Below the pieces are notes generated by a model. It was given only the letters and a program-made list of their open reading frames with translations, did not search any database and had not been told where the DNA came from. A program made the position numbers and the translations under genes. From assembly GCA_963974475.1 (NCBI GenBank), contig CAXBCR010000002.1, forward strand, positions 186,001 to 250,000: a stretch of 64,000 nt of DNA. Direction: 5' to 3'. Position 1 is the stretch's first letter; the number at the start of each line of letters is the position of its first letter. The stretch is from CAJXZP01 sp963974475. Its GTDB lineage: Bacteria; Bacteroidota; Bacteroidia; Flavobacteriales_G; Salibacteraceae. Below are positions 27,899-37,717 of the stretch, in pieces.

Positions 27899-28891
27899 TT
27901 AGCTTAACCGCAATGCTTCATTTTTTAATTGTTCTCCATCAATGGGAACAACGCCTACTTTTTCGCATACTAATCCTCCTGCAAGGTTGGCTAATTTGGT
28001 TGCGAATATTGCATCGGTACCTGCAGCTAAACTTAATGAAGCTACAGAAATAACGGTGTCGCCAGCGCCTGAAACATCGGCAATATTACGAATGTGAGCC
28101 GGAATTATTTTGGTTTGTTCACCATCAGAAATAAACATACCTAATTCAGATAGTGTGATGAGTGCGTTTTTACAATTCAATACTTCCTGAAGGTTCATGA
28201 ACCCAGATTTTAGGTTGGTAAGGTTGACTGGTTCAACAAAAATATTCAAGCCCTCTCTTAATTCTTTTAAATTTGGCTTAAATAAAGTAACGTCATGATA
28301 AGCCGTAAAATTTCTTTTCTTGGGATCGACCGATATTGGAATATTTAACTCATTGGCTTTCGAAACGACTGCTTGTATCAATTCAGGGGTAATTAATCCT
28401 TTATCGTAATCCTCAAAAATAACGACATCCACTTTCTGGGTGTCTAAAATTCTTAAAATGTTGGCGGTGATTTCATCAGTTACCTTTAAATCTATTGTAT
28501 CCGAATCTTCTTCGTCAATTCGCAGCATTTGCTGTTGTTGACTAATCACACGAGTTTTTATGGTAGTAGGACGAGATGAATCTCTGTAAATTGCATCGGT
28601 ACGCAAGCCATTGTATTCCATAAGTTCATGAAACACATCTGCATTGGTATCGTTACCCACCACGCAACATAAAATAGGTGTGGCACCCAATGCCTTGATA
28701 TTCAAAGCAACGTTTGCTGCACCTCCTAATCTATTTTCTTTTTTATTAACGGAAACCACCGGTACGGGAGCTTCTGGCGAAACTCGCTCTACCGAACCAA
28801 AAAGGTAGGAATCTATCATTACATCACCTATAATTAAGGCGTTTAAAGATGGAAACGTATCGAAAACTCTATTTATTAAATGCTGATTCAC
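27899..28891 (-). CDS. rfaE1: PfkB-family heptose-7-phosphate kinase (RfaE1/HldE kinase domain)
   Basis: 330 residues, kinase domain only, without the adenylyltransferase half of HldE. It phosphorylates D-glycero-D-manno-heptose-7-phosphate at C1 on the way to ADP-heptose for LPS core. Family marks are IGDVMIDSYLFGSVERVSPEAPVPVV, RLGGAANVALNIKALG and the PfkB ATP/anion-hole motif DVSGAGDT near residue 270. Its ATG directly abuts the stop of the aminotransferase, so they are cotranscribed, although no pathway link is obvious. The matching adenylyltransferase is not in this window. Confidence 0.88.
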   Translation of the reverse strand: MNQHLINRVFDTFPSLNALIIGDVMIDSYLFGSVERVSPEAPVPVVSVNKKENRLGGAANVALNIKALGATPILCCVVGNDTNADVFHELMEYNGLRTDAIYRDSSRPTTIKTRVISQQQQMLRIDEEDSDTIDLKVTDEITANILRILDTQKVDVVIFEDYDKGLITPELIQAVVSKANELNIPISVDPKKRNFTAYHDVTLFKPNLKELREGLNIFVEPVNLTNLKSGFMNLQEVLNCKNALITLSELGMFISDGEQTKIIPAHIRNIADVSGAGDTVISVASLSLAAGTDAIFATKLANLAGGLVCEKVGVVPIDGEQLKNEALRLS

Positions 28892-30088
28892 CTAGTTCAA
28901 TTTATCTAAAGCGGTTTTAATTCTTCGCGCTGCTTCTATTAAAATATCGTCACTAGTGGCATAACTCAATCGGATACAATTTGGATTACCAAATGCTTCT
29001 CCGGTCACAATGGCTACTTTAGCTTCTTCTAGCAAAAATAGCGCAATATCAGAGGCAGATTGTATGTTGTAGGCGCCATAACTTTTACCAAAAAAAGAGC
29101 TGACATTAGGAAAAACGTAAAAAGCCCCTTGCGGAACATTTAACTTCATCCCTTCAATTTTACTTAATTCATGAAGTATCAAATCTCTTCTTTTAAGGAA
29201 AGTTTGTTGCATCAACTTGGTAACTGAAGGGTTCGCTTCAACCGCGGCTTTGGCGGCCATTTGTGCAATGGTATTGGCACCTGAAGTGAATTGACCTTGA
29301 ATTTTAGCCGCAGCTTTAACAATCCATTCAGGAGCACCAATATATCCAAGTCGCCAACCGGTCATCGCAAAACCTTTAGCAACACCATTTACCGTAATCA
29401 CACGGTCTTTTATTTTGGCAATGGTTCCTAAACTTGCATGGTTTCCAGAAAAATTTATTAGCTCATATATTTCATCAGAGATGATATAAAAATCTTCTTT
29501 TTTAGCCGCCACTTCTGCTAAAGCCTCCAATTCATCCATGGTATAAACGCTACCACTTGGATTACATGGTGAACTAAATATCATTAAACGAGTATTTGAA
29601 TTAATATTGGCTTCTAATTGCTCTGGAGTAATTTTAAAATCGTTTTCAATCGAAGTGGGAATGATGACTGGTTTGGCTTCAGCTATCTCGGCCATTGCAT
29701 GGTAACTAACCCAATAAGGTGCTGGCAGCAAAATTTCTTCACCTGGATTTACTAAACTTAGCACCACATTAATTAATGATTGTTTCGCTCCAGTAGAAAT
29801 CAAGATATTTTCAGGTCCGTAGTCCAGATTATTATCCCTCTTAAATTTCTTTGAAATAGCTTCGCGTACATCCAAATATCCAGGAACTGGAGGATAGTGG
29901 GTGAAGTTATTATGGATAGCTTCAATCGCTGCTTCCTTAATAAAGTCGGGTGTATCAAAATCCGGTTCGCCTAAACTAAGGCTAATAATATCAATGCCCT
30001 GAGCTTGAAGTTCTCTGCTTTTTGCAGCCATAGCAAGGGTTTGCGATTCGCTTAGATTTAGAACTCTGTCGGAAATGTGTTTGCTCAT
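28892..30088 (-). CDS. PLP-dependent aminotransferase (aspartate-type, class I)
   Basis: 398 residues from the ATG at 30088 (MSKHISDRVLNLSESQTLAM). An in-frame TTG at 30112 falls inside a promoter element and is rejected. Class I marks are SLGEPDFDTP, STGAKQSLINVVLSLVNPGEE, FSSPCNPSG, SDEIYELI and the PLP lysine in NGVAKGFAMTGWRLGYIG. It transfers amino groups between aspartate (or related amino acids) and 2-oxoglutarate. It is the first gene of a two-gene unit with the heptose kinase. Confidence 0.93.
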   Translation of the reverse strand: MSKHISDRVLNLSESQTLAMAAKSRELQAQGIDIISLSLGEPDFDTPDFIKEAAIEAIHNNFTHYPPVPGYLDVREAISKKFKRDNNLDYGPENILISTGAKQSLINVVLSLVNPGEEILLPAPYWVSYHAMAEIAEAKPVIIPTSIENDFKITPEQLEANINSNTRLMIFSSPCNPSGSVYTMDELEALAEVAAKKEDFYIISDEIYELINFSGNHASLGTIAKIKDRVITVNGVAKGFAMTGWRLGYIGAPEWIVKAAAKIQGQFTSGANTIAQMAAKAAVEANPSVTKLMQQTFLKRRDLILHELSKIEGMKLNVPQGAFYVFPNVSSFFGKSYGAYNIQSASDIALFLLEEAKVAIVTGEAFGNPNCIRLSYATSDDILIEAARRIKTALDKLN

Positions 30089-30109
30089 ACTAATTTTAAA
30101 ATATGGTTT

Positions 30110-30117
30110 CAAAAGTA
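30110..30117 (-). promoter_or_regulatory. -7 promoter element of the aminotransferase operon
   Basis: TACTTTTG on the minus strand, 21 bases before the ATG at 30088. Confidence 0.55.
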
Positions 30118-30174
30118 TAATAGATTGGGGTTATTCAAAGGGCTTAAGAATGTTTTTATACATTATGCAATTTG

Positions 30175-30182
30175 TATATTTG
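30175..30182 (+). promoter_or_regulatory. -7 promoter element of the acetyltransferase gene
   Basis: TATATTTG lies 18 bases before the ATG at 30201 and fits TAnnTTTG. Confidence 0.5.
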
Positions 30183-30200
30183 AGCACATAGAATCAAAGA

Positions 30201-30704
30201 ATGATGAAATTTAAACTAAGACCATGGAGAGAATCGGATGCGGCAGACCTCGCGCGATTTGCCAATAACCCTAAAATTGCAAATAATTTAACCAATCAAT
30301 TTCCTCATCCGTATAAAATGGAGGATGCTCAACGCTTTATAAAAATGGCAACTAGTCATTCCCCAATTCAAGTTTTTGCGATTGATATTGATGGTATTGC
30401 CTCCGGTGGAATAGGGATTCATTCGCAGAGCGATGTATATTTAAAAAATATGGAATTGGGTTATTGGTTAGCAGAGCCCTTTTGGGGAAATGGAATTATT
30501 ACCGAGGCCATTCAACAAATCGTAAAATACGGTTTTGAAACGTTTGATATTACTCGAATTTTTGCCAGACCTTATGGATACAATATTGCATCTCAAAAAG
30601 CTTTAGAAAAAGCGGGTTTTACATTAGAGGCAAGGTTTGTGGATACATTTTTTAAAAATGGAAAATTTGAGGATGAATGGGTATATGCAGTAAGAAAACA
30701 CTAG
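30201..30704 (+). CDS. GNAT acetyltransferase, RimJ/RimL-type
   Basis: 167 residues. The fold is read from LRPWRESDAADLARFANNPKIANNL at the start, the acetyl-CoA strand and loop LGYWLAEPFWGNGIITEAIQQ, and the late ITRIFARPYGYNIASQKALEKAGFTLEA. This group acetylates protein N-termini or small amines; the substrate is not predictable. Two adjacent ATGs (30201, 30204) are possible starts. It is divergent from the aminotransferase across a short shared promoter region. Confidence 0.9.
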   Translation: MMKFKLRPWRESDAADLARFANNPKIANNLTNQFPHPYKMEDAQRFIKMATSHSPIQVFAIDIDGIASGGIGIHSQSDVYLKNMELGYWLAEPFWGNGIITEAIQQIVKYGFETFDITRIFARPYGYNIASQKALEKAGFTLEARFVDTFFKNGKFEDEWVYAVRKH

Positions 30705-30892
30705 GCGTTTGAATTAATCCTACAAAAAAGAATTGGGGAAAACGTTAGGTATGGATTGGTATATCTATTAACCGAAGTAGTGTTAATTTCAAACCTTCGA
30801 ATTCGCATAATTGTAACTTTTCCTTTAACAAAAAAAATAGGCAAGGTGTGGATAGAAATTTTATCTTCGGCACCCAATTATAAAAATCAAAT

Positions 30893-32758
30893 ATGCGTTT
30901 AAATTTATTAGCTATAATCAGCTTTCTAACCCTATCCTTAACCACAGTTGCTCAGGGATATTGGCAACAAAATGTGGCGTATAAAATGGATGTGGACCTG
31001 AATGTAAACAACCATCAGATCACCGGAAGTCAGTCGCTAGAGTACACCAATAACTCTCCCGATACGTTAAATAAGGTATACTACCATCTGTATTTTAATG
31101 CCTTTCAACCCGGAAGTATGATGGACGTAAGAAGTAGGACTATTTCAGACCCAGACCGGAGAGTTGGCGACCGAATTTTGAATTTAACTAAAGAAGAACA
31201 GGGTTTTCAGGAAATTAAATCGCTTACCCAAAATGGCGAAAATGTATCGTTTGCTATTGAAGGAACTGTTTTAACCGCTCAACTTCCAAAACCGATTGCT
31301 CCGGGAGAGTCGGTTACTTTTGATATGCAATTTTTAGCTCAAATTCCTTTACAAGTGCGTAGATCAGGAAGAGATAATGCCGAAGGAATTGATTTTACGG
31401 TAACCCAATGGTATCCGAAAATAGCAGAATATGACCATGATGGTTGGCACGCTAACGAATATGTGGGGCGTGAGTTTTACGGGGTTTGGGGAAGTTTTGA
31501 TGTAAATATCACCATCGACTCAAATTTTACCGTGGCGGGAACAGGTGTTGTATTAAATCCGGATGAAGTAGGGCATGGGTATAGTCCTAATAAGGCAGAC
31601 AAGGCGCGTTTAACTTGGCATTTTGTGGCCGATAATGTGCATGATTTTGGCTGGGCTGCTGACCCAGATTACCAACATGACATAATTCCCGTAGATGAAA
31701 ACTTACAATTACATTTCTTTTACCAAACGGATACTTTAGCCGAGCAATGGAAAGAGGTTCAACCTGCAATTGTAAAGGTTTTTCAAATTACCAATGCCAC
31801 TTTTGGTCGCTATCCATACACCGATTTTTCAGTAATTCAAGGCGGTGATGGAGGTATGGAATATCCTATGTGTACCATGGTAGTAGGTCATGGTTCATTA
31901 CAAGGGAAAATTGGACTGATAACCCATGAAGGACTTCATAATTGGTATTATGGCGTTTTGGGAACAAATGAATACCGTTATCCTTGGATGGATGAAGGAA
32001 TGACTACTTATGCCGAGGAGTTCGCATTGGATAGTCTGAATGATTTAAAAGGTAAAGATTTTTTAAAGTACTCATACGATAGTTACCGTGCGTTGGCAAA
32101 TTCTAAAAACTATGTGGAGGAGCCGTTATCTACTCCCGGAGATTTGTTTGATGTAAATAGAGTGTATAGCATTAATGCCTATTCACGCGGGGCAATTACG
32201 CAAAATATGTTGCGCTACATTGTGGGCGATGAGGTGTATTACCGAGCCATTCAGCGTTATTTTAAGGAATGGAAATTTAAACATCCCACCCCAAATGATT
32301 TACTCCGAATTATGGAGTTAGAGTCCAATTTAGAGTTAGATTGGTTTTTTGAGCATTGGGTTAACACACTACATCACATAAATTATGCAGTAAACGTGAA
32401 AGCAGCTGCAGAAGAGTCCATGGTGGAGATTACCAATGAAGGAAACCTACCAATGCCGATAGAAGTGCAAGTAAAAATGAAAAATGGCGATGTGCATAAT
32501 TACTATATTCCATTAAGTCAAATGCGTGGAAGAAAAAACACAACGGCTACCATTTTAAAAAGTTGGGCTTGGGTTAATCCAGATTATTCGTTCACTATCC
32601 CATTTAAATTTAATGAGATTGAAAAAGTGGTTTTGGACCCAAACAAGATGACCGCTGATGTGAATTTGCACAATAATGAATTTCCTAGAAAACCATTGAA
32701 AATGGAAATGGAAACCACTAAAAAGAAACGTAAGTCAAAAAAACAACGCAAAAAATAA
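30893..32758 (+). CDS. Secreted M1-family metallopeptidase
   Basis: 621 residues. A signal peptide (1-20, TTVAQ) precedes an M1 aminopeptidase fold. Zinc ligands are H345/H349 in HEGLHNW and E368 in WMDEGMTTY, with the HExxH-18-E spacing and E346 as base. GGDGGMEYPM acts as the exopeptidase GAMEN-like motif. The C-terminus is strongly basic (KKKRKSKKQRKK). It probably trims peptides in the periplasm. It heads a likely operon with the DUF192 and ChaN genes (gaps of 30 and 6 bases). Confidence 0.93.
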   Translation: MRLNLLAIISFLTLSLTTVAQGYWQQNVAYKMDVDLNVNNHQITGSQSLEYTNNSPDTLNKVYYHLYFNAFQPGSMMDVRSRTISDPDRRVGDRILNLTKEEQGFQEIKSLTQNGENVSFAIEGTVLTAQLPKPIAPGESVTFDMQFLAQIPLQVRRSGRDNAEGIDFTVTQWYPKIAEYDHDGWHANEYVGREFYGVWGSFDVNITIDSNFTVAGTGVVLNPDEVGHGYSPNKADKARLTWHFVADNVHDFGWAADPDYQHDIIPVDENLQLHFFYQTDTLAEQWKEVQPAIVKVFQITNATFGRYPYTDFSVIQGGDGGMEYPMCTMVVGHGSLQGKIGLITHEGLHNWYYGVLGTNEYRYPWMDEGMTTYAEEFALDSLNDLKGKDFLKYSYDSYRALANSKNYVEEPLSTPGDLFDVNRVYSINAYSRGAITQNMLRYIVGDEVYYRAIQRYFKEWKFKHPTPNDLLRIMELESNLELDWFFEHWVNTLHHINYAVNVKAAAEESMVEITNEGNLPMPIEVQVKMKNGDVHNYYIPLSQMRGRKNTTATILKSWAWVNPDYSFTIPFKFNEIEKVVLDPNKMTADVNLHNNEFPRKPLKMEMETTKKKRKSKKQRKK

Positions 32759-32788
32759 CCTTAGAATTTTTGTATAATAGGTTGTAAT

Positions 32789-33322
32789 ATGAAAAACAAT
32801 AGCACAACACTTTTGTTTTTGGCCGGAGCCTTTGTTTTGTTTGTGATAGTAAAGATTTTGCCAAAATTCAAATCCGCCCCTACACATACCACGGGTAGAA
32901 TTGAGCAGGCTGATGATTTGAAATCAAATTATTCATTCAAACAAGATGGCAGTGCGTGGATTATATCCGATGGTGGGGATACGCTCTCAGAAATAAAAAT
33001 TGAAATCGCTTCTACCTTGAGCCAAATAGATACTGGATTGAAGTATCGAAAGACCTTAAAAACGAATAACGGGTTGCTTTTTATATTTGAGACAATGGAA
33101 CACCAATCGTTTTGGATGAAAAACACATTTATCCCATTGGATTTACTAATGATGGACCAAAACGGAATAATCATTCAAATAAATGAAGGAATGAAACCAA
33201 AATCTGTTGAGCCCATTAATTCTTCTTCGCCTATTAAATATGCATTGGAAGTTAATAAAGGATTTGTAGCTAATAATCAAATAAGAAAAGGTTCAAAACT
33301 TACCTTTGAAAAAAATAAATAG
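32789..33322 (+). CDS. DUF192 family membrane-anchored protein
   Basis: 177 residues. One N-terminal helix (about 7-24) anchors a DUF192 domain (about 65-175) recognised by the series DTGLKYRKTLKTNNGLLFIF, FWMKNTFIPLDLLMMDQNG and ALEVNKGFV. The function of the family is unknown. It sits between the M1 peptidase and the ChaN gene in the same direction with short gaps. Confidence 0.9.
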   Translation: MKNNSTTLLFLAGAFVLFVIVKILPKFKSAPTHTTGRIEQADDLKSNYSFKQDGSAWIISDGGDTLSEIKIEIASTLSQIDTGLKYRKTLKTNNGLLFIFETMEHQSFWMKNTFIPLDLLMMDQNGIIIQINEGMKPKSVEPINSSSPIKYALEVNKGFVANNQIRKGSKLTFEKNK

Positions 33323-33328
33323 AATATT

Positions 33329-34195
33329 ATGAAATCAATTTTAGCAGGAGTTATTTTACTTCTTTCTGTGCAAGTTTCTGTAGCACAGGTAGCCTATAAG
33401 TTATATAACAAGAACGGGAAGGAAGTTTCCTATGACAAAATGGTGAAAACCCTATCCAAATCGGATGTGGTATTATTTGGCGAACTCCACAATAACCCGA
33501 TTTGTCACTGGTTGCAGTTATCGGTTACGCAATCATTATTTGAAATAAATGGGAAATTAACGCTAGGAGCGGAGATGTTTGAATCGGATGGGCAATTGCT
33601 TATCGATGAATATTTTGCGGGGCAAATAAGCCAAAAGAGCTTTGAAAAAGAAATGCGTTTATGGAACAATTATAAAACCGATTATAAGCCATTATTGGAA
33701 TTTGCAAATACCAATAAATTGAAATTTGTAGCCACAAATATTCCAAGGCGCTATGCTTCGATGGTAAATTACCACGGGTTCGAATCCTTAGATTCATTAA
33801 CCATAGAAGGTAAAAGTTACATTATGCCGTTGCCGATGGTATATGACACCAATAATCCAAGTGCTCAAAAGATGATGACCATGGATTTTGGCCATGGGGT
33901 AGGAGGACCTAAAGTGGAAGCGATGGTAAAATCACAATCGACTAAAGACGCTACGATGGCTCATTTTATTTTAGCGAATTTGGAAAATAAAACTACTTTT
34001 CTTCATTTTCAAGGAGATTTTCATTCGGCTAATTACGGTGGAATATATTGGTACTTAAAGTATTGGGAAAATAAACTTACAGTTTCAACTATTAGCACGG
34101 TTGAGGCAGATGGCGATTTAGAGTTTAAGGAGGAGTACGCTACAATGGGAGATTATATTTTAGTAATTCCTGATGATATGACTAAAACGTTTTAA
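33329..34195 (+). CDS. ChaN family protein (haem-binding-like)
   Basis: 288 residues with a signal peptide (about 1-20, VSVAQ). The ChaN signatures are VVLFGELHNNPICHWLQL near residue 48, LGAEMFESDGQLLIDEYFAG, FVATNIPRRYA and FLHFQGDFHSANYGGI. In Campylobacter, ChaN binds haem at the outer membrane under iron limitation. There is no lipobox cysteine here, so it is more likely periplasmic. It is the last gene of the M1-DUF192-ChaN set. Confidence 0.88.
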   Translation: MKSILAGVILLLSVQVSVAQVAYKLYNKNGKEVSYDKMVKTLSKSDVVLFGELHNNPICHWLQLSVTQSLFEINGKLTLGAEMFESDGQLLIDEYFAGQISQKSFEKEMRLWNNYKTDYKPLLEFANTNKLKFVATNIPRRYASMVNYHGFESLDSLTIEGKSYIMPLPMVYDTNNPSAQKMMTMDFGHGVGGPKVEAMVKSQSTKDATMAHFILANLENKTTFLHFQGDFHSANYGGIYWYLKYWENKLTVSTISTVEADGDLEFKEEYATMGDYILVIPDDMTKTF

Positions 34196-34262
34196 TATAA
34201 CTATCATAGAAATAATAATTTATAATAAGTGCACAAAAACCGCTCTAAGTAAATATATAGTT

Positions 34263-34270
34263 TAAATTTG
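34263..34270 (+). promoter_or_regulatory. -7 promoter element of the cold-shock gene
   Basis: TAAATTTG, followed by GCG, lies 22 bases before the ATG at 34293. It is identical to the element at 3278-3285. Confidence 0.5.
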
Positions 34271-34292
34271 CGTTTTTTATAATACAAGAGTA

Positions 34293-34484
34293 ATGAACAA
34301 AGGAAAAGTAAAATTTTTCAATGAAACCAAAGGATTTGGTTTTATTGTAGACGAAGAATCTAAGAAAGAATACTTCGTGCACGTATCAGGTTTAATCGAT
34401 GAAGTCAGAGAAGATGACGATGTTGAATTCGAATTAACTGAAGGTAGAAAAGGATTAAACGCTGTGAACGTAAAAAAAGCATAA
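34293..34484 (+). CDS. Cold-shock-domain protein (Csp family)
   Basis: 63 residues, one complete cold-shock domain. RNP1 is KGFGFIV and RNP2 is YFVHVSGL, flanked by NKGKVKFFNETKG. It is slightly short, with an acidic loop (REDDDVEFEL). Such proteins bind single-stranded RNA/DNA as chaperones. It has its own promoter element and a very strong terminator, so it is a monocistronic, probably highly expressed gene. Confidence 0.95.
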   Translation: MNKGKVKFFNETKGFGFIVDEESKKEYFVHVSGLIDEVREDDDVEFELTEGRKGLNAVNVKKA

Positions 34485-34506
34485 GTTTTTAAATTTTTTA
34501 TTTAAG

Positions 34507-34536
34507 GCCTCAAGTTATTAACTTGAGGCTTTTTTT
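34507..34536 (+). terminator. Rho-independent terminator of the cold-shock gene
   Basis: GCCTCAAGTTA / TAACTTGAGGC, 11 complementary bases around a single base (effective loop of a few bases), followed by TTTTTTT. Confidence 0.93.
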
Positions 34537-34766
34537 ATGTCCTGTTTTTTCAGTACAGTTTAAACTATCACGGTGAATACGGTGAGGGACTCTCCAAGAA
34601 CAAACAAAATTTGGAATATTTACACCAGCGTATTTGGGTTTTAGTATTACCTCATGGCTTTTTCGATTTGGCATGATTACCAAAAAATATCCTATAAACA
34701 ACTCGGGATTACTGCTTAAATTTTGAGCCAATAATTGTACCTTCGTGGCTCTAAAATTCAAAGAAA

Positions 34767-35720
34767 ATGAGTATTCGATATGTAATTGTAGAATCAGAAA
34801 TTGGTGCAGGTACAAGGGGTTCTTCCCTTGGTATTAAAGCCATGGAGGTTGTGGGTTGGAATAAAAACAGTGAGGTACTTTCCAAATACAATCATAAAAC
34901 GGTAGAAGTTTTAAATCAGGATTTATATCGAGAAATTGACACACCGCATGCTAAACATATTAATTCGCTGGTTAAGGTCTTGCAAAATGTAACAGAAGCC
35001 GTACATACTGCTGTGGAAACAGAATTTCCTATCGTGTTATCGGGTGACCATTCTATTGCCGCGGGTACGATTGCTGGAATAAAAAAGGCTTACCCTAAAA
35101 AAAGACTAGGTGTTGTTTGGATTGATGCGCATGCAGATATTCACTCCCCTTATACCACCCCATCGGGAAACATTCATGGAATGCCATTGAGTTGTGCTTT
35201 GGGTAAGGATAACTTGAAGCATCAGATTAATGAACTTTCTGAAAAAGAAATTGCCGGTTGGGAAAAGATGAAACATCTCTCAGGGGTTTGTCCAAGTGTA
35301 CTTCCGGAAGACACGGTGTATTTTGGGGTTCGTGATACCGAGGAACAGGAAGATGTAATTATTGATAGCCTAGATATTCGAAACTACCGGGTTGCTGAAA
35401 TTAGGCATAGAGGAATGGATGTATGCATGACTGAGGCCATTGAAAGATTAGATAATTGCGACTTAATTTACATTTCCTTTGATGTAGATAGTATGGACTG
35501 TGATTTAATTTCTCATGGTACCGGTACGCCTGTTACCAAAGGGTTTGACGAAGTGGAAATTAAAAAAATTATTACCGCTTGGTTAGAAACTGATAAAGTG
35601 GCTTGTTTGGAGTTTGTGGAAATCAATCCAACTCTTGACGAAAAGAAAAATAAAATGGCCGAAACAGCTTTTGAAATATTGGAAGATGTGTTACCAGTAA
35701 TTGAAAAATTAAACAAATAG
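34767..35720 (+). CDS. Arginase
   Basis: 317 residues of the ureohydrolase fold. The two-manganese ligands are visible: H95 in SGDHSIAAG, D120/H122/D124 in IDAHADIH and the FDVDSMD aspartates near residue 230. The substrate loop GNIHGMPLS is typical of arginase. It hydrolyses arginine to ornithine and urea. TACCTTCG, 21 bases upstream, could be a variant -7 element. The next gene is argS, 63 bases on, so two arginine-consuming enzymes lie together. Confidence 0.9.
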   Translation: MSIRYVIVESEIGAGTRGSSLGIKAMEVVGWNKNSEVLSKYNHKTVEVLNQDLYREIDTPHAKHINSLVKVLQNVTEAVHTAVETEFPIVLSGDHSIAAGTIAGIKKAYPKKRLGVVWIDAHADIHSPYTTPSGNIHGMPLSCALGKDNLKHQINELSEKEIAGWEKMKHLSGVCPSVLPEDTVYFGVRDTEEQEDVIIDSLDIRNYRVAEIRHRGMDVCMTEAIERLDNCDLIYISFDVDSMDCDLISHGTGTPVTKGFDEVEIKKIITAWLETDKVACLEFVEINPTLDEKKNKMAETAFEILEDVLPVIEKLNK

Positions 35721-35783
35721 AATCTATTAAAGATTTTAACACCCTGCATTCTAATATAGGGGTAGGGTATTGAAGAGTAGAAA

Positions 35784-37595
35784 ATGAACATAGAACAAAA
35801 AATATCACAATACGTTGAAGAGTCTTTAATCTCGCTATTTGGAGCGCAAGAATTTCCTGCAATTCAATTACAAAAGACCCGTAAAGAGTTTGTTGGAGAT
35901 TATACGGTAAACGTCTTTCCATTACTGAAAATAACCCGTAAAAACCCAATGCAAACTGCCGAAATGATTGGCGAAGAAATGGTGAAAACCGTGGCGTTTG
36001 TGGAATCGTTTGAAATTGTCAAAGGATTTTTAAACCTAAAAATATCCGCTTCGTATTGGAATGAATTATTCTTGGAAATTTCTCGAGATGAGCATTGGGG
36101 ATTTGCCAAAGATTCAGGTAAAACGGTGATGGTGGAGTATTCATCTCCTAATACCAATAAACCTTTGCATTTAGGTCATTTACGAAATAACTTTTTGGGA
36201 TATTCCGTAGCTGAAATTTTAAAAGCAAATGGTCATAAAGTGGTGAAAACACAAATCATCAACGACCGTGGAATTCATATTTGTAAGTCAATGTTGGCTT
36301 GGCAACGTTTCGGAAATGGAGAAACACCACAATCCACTGGGATAAAAGGCGACCATTTAGTAGGAAAATACTACGTTAAATTTGACCAAGAATACAAAGC
36401 AGAAATCAATAAGTTGGTTGCCGCTGGTATGGAGGAAGAGGAAGCTAAAAAGAATACAGAAATTTTATCTTCAGCCCAAGAAATGCTAAAAAAATGGGAG
36501 CAAAAGGACCCAGAAGTTTATGCATTATGGCAAACCATGAATGGATGGGTGTATGAAGGTTTTGAGGCTACTTATGAAAGCATGGGAGTGGATTTTGATA
36601 CGTTGTATTACGAATCTGAAACATACCTATTTGGAAAAGATTTTATCACCGAAGGATTAGAAAAAGGTGTTTTCTATAAAAAAGAAGATGGTTCGGTATG
36701 GATTGATTTAACCGAAGATGGTTTGGACCATAAACTGGTGCTTCGTAAAGACGGTACAGCGGTTTACATGACGCAAGACATCGGTACGGCTATTCAGCGA
36801 TTTAAAGATTATCCGAATTTAAATCAACTAATTTATACCGTTGGAAATGAGCAAGATTACCATTTTAAAGTGCTTTTTATTATCCTACAAAAATTAGGGT
36901 TTGATTGGGCAAAAGAATGTTACCATTTATCGTATGGAATGGTGGAATTGCCGGAAGGAAAAATGAAATCACGGGAAGGAACGGTAGTGGATGCGGATGA
37001 TTTAATGGCCGACATGGTAGCTGATGCACGAAAAGGGTCTGAAATACATGGTCATGTTGCCGAACAAAGCGAAGCAGAAAAAGCCGCATTAGCTGATATC
37101 ATCGGTAAAGGGGCGTTAAAGTACTTCATTATGAAGGTGGACCCCAAAAAGAAAATGATGTTTGACCCATCGGCATCTATTGATTTGAATGGAAATACAG
37201 CTCCGTTTATTCAATATGCCTATGCACGTATTCAAAGTATTATTAGAAGAGGTGTGGGTGAAGACCAAACGTCCGATTCTATACAAAATTCGGCATTTGG
37301 AAATACATCCATTGACGCATCAGAATTGACCGAAAAGGAATTAGAATTGATTAAGTTATTAAATGATTTTCCTACCATAATAGCCGAAGCTGGAGCAAAT
37401 TACAGTCCCGCAAATGTGGCCAATTATGTGTATGATTTAGTGAAAACATACAACTCATTTTATCAGTCTACGCCTATCTTTACGGATGATAATGAGGCTC
37501 ACACAAATTACCGTGTGATGCTTTCGGCTACGGTAGGTAAAGTAGTGAAATCAGGAATGGGATTATTAGGAATTCAGGTACCGAATAGAATGTAG
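35784..37595 (+). CDS. argS: Arginyl-tRNA synthetase
   Basis: 603 residues, full length for the bacterial class I enzyme. Catalytic HIGH appears as HLGH at 129-132 in SSPNTNKPLHLGHLRN. The KMSKS region near residue 394 is GKMKSREG. The N-terminal additional domain (1-100) and the C-terminal anticodon-binding helical domain (about 440-603) are both present. It charges tRNA-Arg. It is downstream of arginase in the same direction. Confidence 0.96.
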   Translation: MNIEQKISQYVEESLISLFGAQEFPAIQLQKTRKEFVGDYTVNVFPLLKITRKNPMQTAEMIGEEMVKTVAFVESFEIVKGFLNLKISASYWNELFLEISRDEHWGFAKDSGKTVMVEYSSPNTNKPLHLGHLRNNFLGYSVAEILKANGHKVVKTQIINDRGIHICKSMLAWQRFGNGETPQSTGIKGDHLVGKYYVKFDQEYKAEINKLVAAGMEEEEAKKNTEILSSAQEMLKKWEQKDPEVYALWQTMNGWVYEGFEATYESMGVDFDTLYYESETYLFGKDFITEGLEKGVFYKKEDGSVWIDLTEDGLDHKLVLRKDGTAVYMTQDIGTAIQRFKDYPNLNQLIYTVGNEQDYHFKVLFIILQKLGFDWAKECYHLSYGMVELPEGKMKSREGTVVDADDLMADMVADARKGSEIHGHVAEQSEAEKAALADIIGKGALKYFIMKVDPKKKMMFDPSASIDLNGNTAPFIQYAYARIQSIIRRGVGEDQTSDSIQNSAFGNTSIDASELTEKELELIKLLNDFPTIIAEAGANYSPANVANYVYDLVKTYNSFYQSTPIFTDDNEAHTNYRVMLSATVGKVVKSGMGLLGIQVPNRM

Positions 37596-37691
37596 TTGGG
37601 AGTTGAAAGACGAAAGAAGTGGTTGGAATGAAGCGTTAGAGGAAGTTTAAAAACTTGTGAAATCGAACTTCAAACTACGGACTTAAAAAAT

Positions 37692-37699
37692 TATTTTTG
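37692..37699 (+). promoter_or_regulatory. -7 promoter element of ffh
   Basis: TATTTTTG fits TAnnTTTG and lies 18 bases before the ffh ATG. Confidence 0.45.
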
Positions 37700-37717
37700 C
37701 AGCACGAAATTTAGCAG

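Noticed and set aside
30089..30112. Eight-residue N-terminal extension of the aminotransferase from a TTG
   Set aside because: The TTG overlaps a -7 element and the ATG at 30088 fits the family.
33774..33790. GGTTCGAATCC, resembling a tRNA T-loop
   Set aside because: It lies inside the ChaN coding sequence in frame, with no acceptor or anticodon arms around it.
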